From the NCBI GenBank assembly GCA_934047225.1, contig CAKOHE010000042.1, positions 452,001 through 516,000 of the forward strand: a stretch of DNA of 64,000 nucleotides, written 5' to 3'. Positions 57,842-64,000 of this stretch are shown piece after piece; within the stretch, counting starts at the first letter, position 1, and each line of letters opens with the position of its first letter. A program made the translations under genes and the position numbers. The notes below the pieces were generated by a model. It saw only the letters and a list, made by a program, of their open reading frames with translations, was not told where the DNA came from and searched no databases. The stretch is from Ypsolopha sequella (taxonomy: Eukaryota > Arthropoda > Insecta > Lepidoptera > Ypsolophidae).

Positions 57842-58030
57842 TTCCCTTTTAGAATGCATACTACTCCACCAAGCCAAGTATGGATGGCAAAAAAAATAAA
57901 ATGAAAATGGGTGCAGCAAAAGTCCGTCAACATTGAAATTTAAATTCAAGTTATATCTATTGCAATATCAGAATTAATTCGCCATCCATTCCACCCAGGT
58001 GCCTACTTGGCTTGGTGGAGTAGTACAGAA
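57842..58030. repeat. Inverted pair in intron 7
   Basis: ACTACTCCACCAAGCCAAGT at about 57859 is matched in reverse complement by ACTTGGCTTGGTGGAGTAGT at about 58005. Shorter ATGGATGG/CCATCCAT words lie next to them. It could fold the intron or be a remnant of another small element. Confidence 0.7.
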
Positions 58031-58174
58031 ATTGTAGAAAAGAAAAAGTTTAAACTTGCAATAATACCTACGTGCAAAATTGATAACTTTGTCAAATGCC
58101 ACCCTCTTTTTACAAACACATGATTTACTGTGTTAATGTAATTTAATTGGATAAACATTTCTTATTGTTTTCAG

Positions 58175-59268
58175 ACAAGGGTATTCTTCCTGCAGAATGC
58201 AAAGAAACAGCGGATTTGTTGATATTCATGGACAACATGTTTGATAGCGTAAATGGAAGCTACATGAAAAATAAACATGCGAAGCCACTGCTAGGTCCGG
58301 CCACGCCGAACTCTGTCCACCATAAAACATGGGAAGAAGGTATGGAAGTGTTTAAGTCGATGGCATTTGAAACGTCCAAGGGGAAAAAAGAAAATGTTCC
58401 CACGGTTGCCAATTGGATGTGGACACTTAAGGGAATAAAAGTTTTATTGAAGAAACTGAAAGATGACTTTAACATTACATCCGTTTGGTTGCGACACCTA
58501 AATCAGGATCCCCTCGAAAACTTCGGAGCGGTGAGAAGTCATGGATGTCGCAACACTAACCCGACTTGTGACCAATTTGAGGCAGCTTTCGCCACTCTTT
58601 TGATAAATAATTTAAACAGTGTTCACACTCGGGGGAAAAATTGCGAAGCAGATTTTTGTGATGCTTTGCACACTCTCATCATTGACAAAAATGTAGAAGC
58701 AACGCCGACCTGTACTTTTGATTTTGCGTCTATAATCGATTTTGATTTTACTCCAGTAGAGAGCAAAGAAAATGACCCTCGCATAATTGCTCCAATCCAA
58801 TACATGAGTGGATATTTTTTAAAGAAAGCAAAATCCAGCGTTTTTAAATCGTGCACTGATTGCAATGCCAATTTGTCATCCAGTAATGAAATAGAATATA
58901 TTAAGTACAGGGAATATACAGGTCGACGATGGCTTTGCACTCCCAGCAATGATTTGATAAAGGCGATATCAAATATGCAAGACATATTAAATCAAATGAT
59001 TAGAGATCATTTTGAAATTGATAATATGAAAGAAATTTTAAAAACTGCTATAGTGATCTTGGTTGATTTTAAATTTATACAGTGTAATGTGCACAAAGAT
59101 AAATTAATTAATCATTTAATTAGCATTGTAATTAGATGTCTGACTTTCAATTATTGTAAAAACATAAATCAAATATTAATTGGGAGAAGGCAAGTTGATG
59201 ATGATGAGGACAAGTGGCAAATGAAAGCAAAGAAATTTAATAAATGTTTTATAAGGCACCATAAATAG
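58175..59268 (+). pseudogene. P-type gene exon 8: catalytic Glu and C-terminal domain, intact
   Basis: Starting after TTTTCAG at 58174 and ending with TAG at 59266-59268, 364 codons are open. The order is KGILPAE, then HKTWEEGMEVF, VPTVANWMWTLKGI, then LNQDPLENFGAVRS. Its Glu (58516-58518) is the third acidic catalytic residue of P-type enzymes. IQYMSGYFLKKA, a Cys pair (SCTDCNA) and REY lie in the C-terminal domain, as in THAP9-like proteins. No stop is present, unlike in the other exons. AATAAA follows at 59277. Preservation of this exon suggests that loss of function was recent. Confidence 0.88.
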
Positions 59269-59299
59269 TAAGTTGAATAAATAATTAATTTCAAATTAA

Positions 59300-60028
59300 T
59301 GTATTTCATTTATGAGAATCCCTTCTCCAAGATATACTAATAGAAAGGAGTTAGTATGTATATGTATAGTATATATGGCTATGGGTACCTGTGCGCTAGC
59401 TATAGATGGATACATTTTCCTCTTTGGATAGATATAACGGGATTTAGTTCTGACTAATGAAAATAGATGGCGACAAAAACGCATTACCCATTTTGATGTC
59501 AAAGACAGGGCTCTATTTCTGTATATAATAATGTATATAATAATGTACTCTGTGCACTCATCTATCATTGATCAAAAATATAATAAATAAGTGCTGAGAG
59601 AGGAATAATTATTTTTAAATTATCTATTTTTGGTTATTAGTCTGAAAGTTTGAAAAATAATATAAAAACCTTCGTAACTCGGAGACCATTCATTTTCGAC
59701 ACCTAGTAGATAGGACTTAATTCGTTGGAAATGATCTCTAGTATAACCCCTTTCAAGGAATAGGTCGAATTACCAAGCACCCTGTATACATACAGTAGTT
59801 AAGATAAGTACGCCATTGATGTGTAATTTGGTAACACACACAGCAAAATTAGCATGGTGTCTTGGACGACATTAACAACAAAGGACATTTCAATGTCATG
59901 CATTAACTATTACTTATATATACCCATTACATACCTACATACAAACAAACCAAAATCGCAACATCTAAACACAGGTGCACACTTTTAATTAATTAGGATT
60001 TGTATATAAATAGATGAATAGTTTGTTA
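59300..60028. other. Region downstream of the P-type gene
   Basis: It holds no supported gene. The frame at 59296-59568 (minus) has no domain. If the P-type gene was a transposon its right terminal repeat should be here, but none was seen. Confidence 0.35.
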
Positions 60029-60220
60029 TACAAGGTGACTTTTTGATCATCGTCCAAATTCATACTGGAGACTTGGTAAGTGACAAGCATCATGAATCGA
60101 TGAAATTTTTTGTGAAATTCGTATAATGAAATTTACAAACATCGTTTTTGGTTCATGATGTTGATCACTTACCAAGGCTCAAGTATGAATTTGGACGATG
60201 TTCACAAATTCACCTTGTAT
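60029..60220. mobile_element. ACAAGGTGA palindromic element, copy 3 (compact)
   Basis: ACAAGGTGACTTTTTGAT, TCGTCCAAATTCATACTGGA and GACTTGGTAAGTGA are mirrored by TGATCACTTACCAAGGCTCA, GTATGAATTTGGACGATG and TTCACCTTGT. At 192 bp it is a shorter relative of 4633-4901. Confidence 0.75.
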
Positions 60221-60239
60221 AAGTTGGACCAGGCCGCTC

Positions 60240-60430
60240 TAGAAGGACGCATGCTGACCAAATTAGCGGCATACTGAAGAAGGATTACGTCAAAAGTACC
60301 CGGAATAGAAGAGCTTGTATGACTATAGTTAGATTGATGGACGTGGAAGAGGTGTGTCAGGATCGTAGCAGATGGAAATCTGTAGTCTCTGTCTACCCTC
60401 CGCAAGAAAGGCGTGAGTATATGTATCTAT
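60240..60430 (+). repeat. Dispersed repeat with GTGTGTCAGGATCGTAGCAG, copy 1
   Basis: CGGAATAGAAGAGCTTGTAT, TGGACGTGGAAGAGGTGTGT, CAGGATCGTAGCAGATGGAA and GTAGTCTCTGTCTACCCTCC lead into GCGTGAGTATATGTAT. An inverted copy is at 62875-63010. It resembles the 3' tail of a LINE, where Asp-Arg-x-x-Trp-rich codons precede the stop, but it is too short to classify. Confidence 0.6.
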
Positions 60431-60639
60431 GTACGTGTATGTCATTGGCAGATCGTTAAGTATATGCATAGTAAAACCAGAACAGTAGATTAACTCACGC
60501 CCCGTACGAGACTTCAATACCTACTGTGTCAGGGTTGTTCCTTCTTTTATTTTCATACCTAGCTAATACAAATCAATATTTAAATACATATATTATACAT
60601 ATACTACGTAGGTATGTATTATGTTTGTAAATATTAAAT

Positions 60640-60920
60640 TCATTTACATTGGGCCTTCAACTCGATGGCAGCAGCAGCGACAGCCGGTACGAATAGCGAT
60701 ACGTTAAATGAACGTGTTACCAACTTATCTGTTGCCGTAGGCCAAACTAAAATGACTTCTATATTCATTAGTAACAGTCTTCGTTGCCGCGAGTCGCCGA
60801 AATAGATAAGTTTGTGGTGCGAAACTGTTCTCAAGGCGGCCCCCTTTGGTGGCACGTTTGATCTACAAAGATGCCGCCGCGCCGCTGCGCCGCGCCGTAG
60901 AGACCCGAATTGACCTTTAT
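60640..60920. other. CpG-rich patch
   Basis: It contains GCAGCAGCGACAGCCGGTAC and GCCGCCGCGCCGCTGCGCCG in an otherwise AT-rich region. A minus-strand frame (60640-60855) crosses it without a recognisable domain. It could be a first exon or promoter of an unseen gene. Confidence 0.3.
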
Positions 60921-60929
60921 GTAGACCGG

Positions 60930-61836
60930 GAGCTCAGTACCGTATTTTAACCTTATATGAGGTAGACATTAATAAAAAGCACATTTATTTAAATAAGACT
61001 TCTTTAATTTAAAATGCTTACAATTTATAATATGAAGCACGATATTTTGAAACATTATCTGTCAAATCCTCACGTGATATTAATTGTAGCCATTGTAAGC
61101 GCCTGAAAACAACAAAATAAAAATTATGACAAATCAACTGACATTTTGAAGCCGATTATGACAAATGAGCTATCAATCGACGACGTAGTGAAACATTCAA
61201 ACATACATACATTCATATCATACATAATAAACGTATAGACCTTATAACTCATAAAGAAATCTTACTTGCTTATATTAAATAAAGTAAGAAAACTTGAAAA
61301 TAATCAATTATAAAATTAAAGATAAGCTCCTGAATTTACCTTAAAAACATGGGCATCGTCAAAAGGGGGAAGGGGGCAGCTGTCCCCCCCTAGAGATTTG
61401 AAAAACTTTGAGATTTTTATAATAAAGTAACCGAAAAATTCGCGAGAAACCCAAGCACATTATGTTTATAAGACAATTATTTTGTTTCTTGTAATGAACA
61501 ATTAAAAACTTTACATTTGTTTATTTTACCTACAATTCATGTCATCTTGCCCCCCTGGCAACGCTTTTGCTTAAAAATCTTTGTGATTGTTGACTAAATT
61601 AATCAGTTCAATTCATTTAAGTACATAATAAAATTTAAGTATCTAATCGAACATTGGCTCCTAGTCTATAATTAAAAAATCTTTGCGATTTCAACCATAT
61701 CAGCTCTACATTTAAAAACACTTTGACTAACTGACAATCATAGCACAGTTATGATCATAGGTACCTATGTTAAATGTGAACAAAGAAAGTACGGTTTACA
61801 TCTCTCATTATTATTTATATGTACCATAAATTGTGT
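60930..61836. other. Probable intron of the minus-strand THAP gene
   Basis: AT-rich sequence left of the exon at 61843-61949, where further exons are expected. None with the second half of a THAP finger (W, then CxxHF) was found. A pair of TGTCCCCCC / TTGCCCCCCTGG words near 61380 and 61550 are the only marked features. Confidence 0.3.
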
Positions 61837-61842
61837 ACTCAC

Positions 61843-61949
61843 CTTTCTTGTTGAGTTGGTATTGAGAAGAACGATAATTCTGGATTTGAGGAATTATTAT
61901 TGAGGCATCCGAAGACAGAACAATATGTACGACAGCGTGCTGTCGACAT
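61843..61949 (-). CDS. First coding exon of a THAP-domain protein
   Basis: On the minus strand an ATG (61949) opens 35 codons and two bases to a strong donor (AAG|GTGAGT at 61843/61842). The peptide has YCSVFGC, giving the first two zinc cysteines (C-x4-C), followed by LSFFSIPTQQER. THAP fingers have this order: C2, about 10 residues, then SFFRFP and a charged segment, with the other C and H supplied by the next exon, as in the P-type gene at 43650. The reading frame reported as longest here (from 62095) is out of frame with it and is not used. The upstream CpG-rich region (61950-62100) suits a promoter and 5' UTR. What follows the finger is unknown: it could be a regulator or another transposase. 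Confidence 0.75.
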
Positions 61950-62110
61950 ATTTGAAGTGATCGGTGCCGCGCTGGCGCGCTTGTTCGAAAGACTTGACTG
62001 AGCGCGACCGCGGCGTAACCCCGACTAGCACCGGCCTTGCATACCGAGATATTGCTGTTGTGTGCGTACTGTAGTTCGTGCGTACTAGCACGCACACATA
62101 TTAGCCGCGC
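61950..62110 (-). promoter_or_regulatory. CpG-rich promoter / 5' UTR candidate of the THAP gene
   Basis: GGTGCCGCGCTGGCGCGCTT, GAGCGCGACCGCGGCGTAAC and TTAGCCGCGCGATG (plus strand) form a CpG-rich patch immediately upstream of the exon. A short upstream ATG (ATGTGTGCGTGCTAG on the minus strand) lies about 150 bases before the start. No TATA box is obvious. Confidence 0.4.
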
Positions 62111-62256
62111 GATGTACCTTTGGTTGAAGATAAACTACTTTTCTGGTTTTACTTGACCACGAACGGAGCGGGGAGGAGCTTGTTACGTTTACGAAGCGAG
62201 GCAACCCTCTTAGTTTTAACAGAAATATGATATGCCTAATTCTGCGATTATGTCTA

Positions 62257-62752
62257 TATGAACAACTTTTACTATAGAGTCAACCCTCGAATCGCAAAAA
62301 AAACCGCTCAAGTGCGAGTCAGACTCACATACCTAGGGATCCGTATCGTGGATGAAAAATTAAACTTTGTCATTTTTTTTTTCGCGAATTTTGTAGTTAC
62401 ATATAGGGGGAATTAGGGGGACATCATTTTTTTAATATTTACTTGCACCTATTTCTAGGATTTCCCGAAATAGGTGCAAGTAAATATAGTCTCGCGTTTC
62501 GTACACATTATAATATATATAATCGGGTCTACCGCGATCAATTTTTACCTTTTTTACGAAAAGGGGACACCCGACGTTTCGAGACAAAATGGGCTATATT
62601 AGGGGGGGGGGTAATATATATTATAATGTGTACGAAACGCGAGAGTTTAAAGTCATATATTTTGGTCGGGTGGCTATGTAATTTTTCTATGGAACAGCTG
62701 ATTTTTTTCCGCGATTCGAGGGTTGGCTCCATAGTAAAAGTTGTTCATATTA
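62257..62752. mobile_element. Inverted-repeat element with nested repeat and inner palindrome
   Basis: The left end (TATGAACAACTTTTACTATA, GAGTCAACCCTCGAATCGC) is mirrored by the right end (GCGATTCGAGGGTTGGCTCC, ATAGTAAAAGTTGTTCATAT). Inside lies a GCGAGTC-family copy (62302-62430). There is also an inner inverted pair, TCTCGCGTTTCGTACACATT at 62491 and AATGTGTACGAAACGCGAGA at 62624. It shares AACAACTTTTACTA ends with 16168-16442. Confidence 0.75.
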
Positions 62753-62874
62753 ATGGATAGAACACCCTGTTCGAAGGAAAAAGGTTTTCAGTGATTTAAT
62801 TTAGTCATTATTTCCATACATTATCTTTAGCTGGAGTTTATTTTAGGGCGCTATAGTTATTTATTACATACATA

Positions 62875-63010
62875 TATACTCACGCCTGTCTCCATGAGGC
62901 GTAGGCAGAGACTACAGTCTTCCATTTGCTACGATCCTGGCACACTTCTTTCGCTTCTTCCATATCCATCAATCCAGTCGAACAGGCTCTTCTATTCCGG
63001 GTGTTTTGAC
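62875..63010 (-). repeat. Dispersed repeat with GATCGTAGCA, copy 2
   Basis: On the minus strand it reads CGGAATAGAAGAGCCTGTTC, GATATGGAAGAAGCGAAAGA, GTGTGCCAGGATCGTAGCAA and GTAGTCTCTGCCTACGCCTC, the same order as 60240-60430. Confidence 0.65.
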
Positions 63011-63232
63011 TTTGCCCTTCTTCCGTATCTTCAAGATTTCGTTTGAAATAATTAGCAACAAATTAGAATACACCTGTAGTTAGACGTAGGAAGGAATATT
63101 ACAATAACAGTTAGCAGTGATTGCGTTCCGAAATCTCATTCAAAACGGTTTTTTCACCCTTTATAAAGTAATACTGCGTTACACCACGCGTACCTATTAC
63201 GAATTCTCTCCAGTGAACCTAAAATGTCGGAC

Positions 63233-63855
63233 ATACCTAAGTGTGTCCCTCTTACAAGTGCACAGCCGAAAAGGAGTGAAACTAGACCTTATTTTATCGA
63301 AAAAAAATTTTTTTTTTTTTGGAAAATCTTTGTTTTATAAATTTACGTTTTAAAATTTTTTTTGCCTACCATGGAGACTATGTATAAAATATGTCATAAC
63401 TTTTAACCTATCGCGAGTAATGCAATGAAATAAAACTGTTATAATTCTTAAGAATAGACGTTGCATACCAAATCAAAAACAAAACATAATCAACTACCAT
63501 TACCATAAAAATAATGTCCTAAAAGATGATTTCTTTAATTTTTCTTTTTTCAGTAATAGTCAATTTATTCAAAATAATGTCCCCATTTCACTATACTTTT
63601 ATTACTATTTATCATTGCCTATTCCATTATCTTTCTAACAAAAAAAAATACAACGTTCTATCATAAATACAATATTTTCTACGAGCGGTTAACCAAAGGC
63701 ACTGCGCTCGCGTCCCATACAAAGATACCCAGGTGGAGTATTTTTTCATGATTAAAAAAAAATCAAAAAAATTTTTTTTCTTTGTTTTTGTCGATATATT
63801 TATATCTAGTTTCACCCCCTTTGGGGTTGCACTTTTACGGGGACACACTGTATAA
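63233..63855. mobile_element. Inverted-repeat element with GTGTGTCCC ends
   Basis: The left end (AAGTGTGTCCCTCTTACAAG, TGCACAGCCGAAAAGGAGTG, AAACTAGA) is mirrored by the right end (TCTAGTTTCACCCCCTTTGG, GGTTGCACTTTTACGGGGAC, ACACTG). A tract of T and A runs follows each arm. The interior (63360-63660) has no gene. Arms are about 100 bp with many mismatches. Confidence 0.65.
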
Positions 63856-64000
63856 TGACCGCAGTGAGTCACCCGTCCCATTCACTCACTGTATCAACCA
63901 AGCTTTTTTGAATTCCTTCACTTATTCGGAGATCCTTGGGTAACGAAAAGCCGTTCGAGCTTTCACTTTCAGAGATAAATGGAATAACCTTTTAGAGCAG

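Larger units (their letters stand above)
43650..59268 (+). pseudogene. THAP/P-element-type transposase gene (THAP9-like), 8 exons, disrupted
   Basis: Exons can be joined with GT-AG introns, all in phase 1: 43650-43695, 43954-44166, 44285-44368, 44483-44569, 45027-45104, 45626-45703, 56432-57801 and 58175-59268. Without the inserted element and allowing one lost base, the frame comes to about 941 residues, similar to full-length P-type transposases. It has an N-terminal THAP zinc finger, a Ser/Pro linker, a coiled, basic P-transposase N-domain, an RNase-H-like core with catalytic-type D, D and E, and the Cys-containing C-terminal domain. P-type enzymes excise DNA using GTP; THAP9 is the domesticated vertebrate version. 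Lesions: TAA at 44154, TAA at 56545, a one-base loss within 56951-56960, and an element inserted at 57412. No terminal repeats were found, so a once-domesticated host gene and an old transposon are both possible. Confidence 0.85.

Noticed and set aside
61811..62095. 94-codon minus-strand frame as the THAP gene product
   Set aside because: It reads through the splice donor at 61842 and is out of phase with the frame carrying C-x4-C and SFFSIP.
62443..62760. 105-codon gene
   Set aside because: It lies entirely in a nested inverted-repeat element, and its frame crosses both inner arms.

Overview
The window looks like AT-rich insect nuclear DNA, most probably from a moth or butterfly. Exons are small with GT-AG introns, one exon matches the tRNA m1A58 methyltransferase TRMT61A, and the rest is a dense layer of small transposons: a mariner, a hAT remnant, TTAA-flanked elements, tRNA-derived SINEs, LINE tails and many foldback elements. 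No rRNA, operon, CRISPR array or bacterial feature was seen. Assignment to Lepidoptera is an inference from the style of the repeats.

Layout. 1-5.2 kb: first exon of a minus-strand gene (948-1152), a cluster of CRE-like TGACGTCA sites (2.81-3.02 kb) and foldback repeats. 5.2-7.0 kb: a very uniform 14-copy array with a 128-bp period, followed directly by a TTAA-flanked element. 7-19 kb: mobile-element debris, with a SINE, a LINE reverse-transcriptase remnant, paired TTAA elements at 13 kb, a 78-bp x 5 array at 14.4 kb and nested palindromes at 16-17 kb. 19.4 kb: a minus-strand TRMT61A exon. 19.98-21.29 kb: a complete but disabled mariner. 21.6-23.45 kb: a 121-bp triplication and a 0.7-kb CGTAC/CGTAT pentanucleotide satellite. 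24-43 kb: SINEs, LINE tails, a hAT deletion derivative with an 8-bp target duplication, a segmental duplication carrying a TTAA insertion beside its own empty-site copy, and several long inverted-repeat elements. 43.65-59.27 kb: a broken multi-exon THAP/P-element-type transposase gene (THAP9-like) whose sixth intron contains a 9.47-kb array of 117 units of exactly 81 bp. 59.3-64 kb: more repeats and the first exon of a second THAP-domain gene on the minus strand (61843-61949).

The most notable locus is the P-element-type gene. Its eight exons are joined by seven introns, all in phase 1; exons 5 and 6 are tandem duplicates of one 78-bp exon. The catalytic-type D, D and E motifs can be seen, but the gene carries two nonsense codons, a one-base frameshift and a 220-bp inverted-repeat element with a 5-bp target duplication, so it is read as a pseudogene. 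The 81-bp array keeps perfect register and differs almost only at one A/C position; the pattern of A and C units shows a 20-unit (1,620-bp) internal duplication. The 3,166-codon open frame of the array has no usable start and is not believed to be a protein.

Genes outside this locus are seen only as single exons, because introns here are long and filled with repeats; their remaining exons could not be located by eye.
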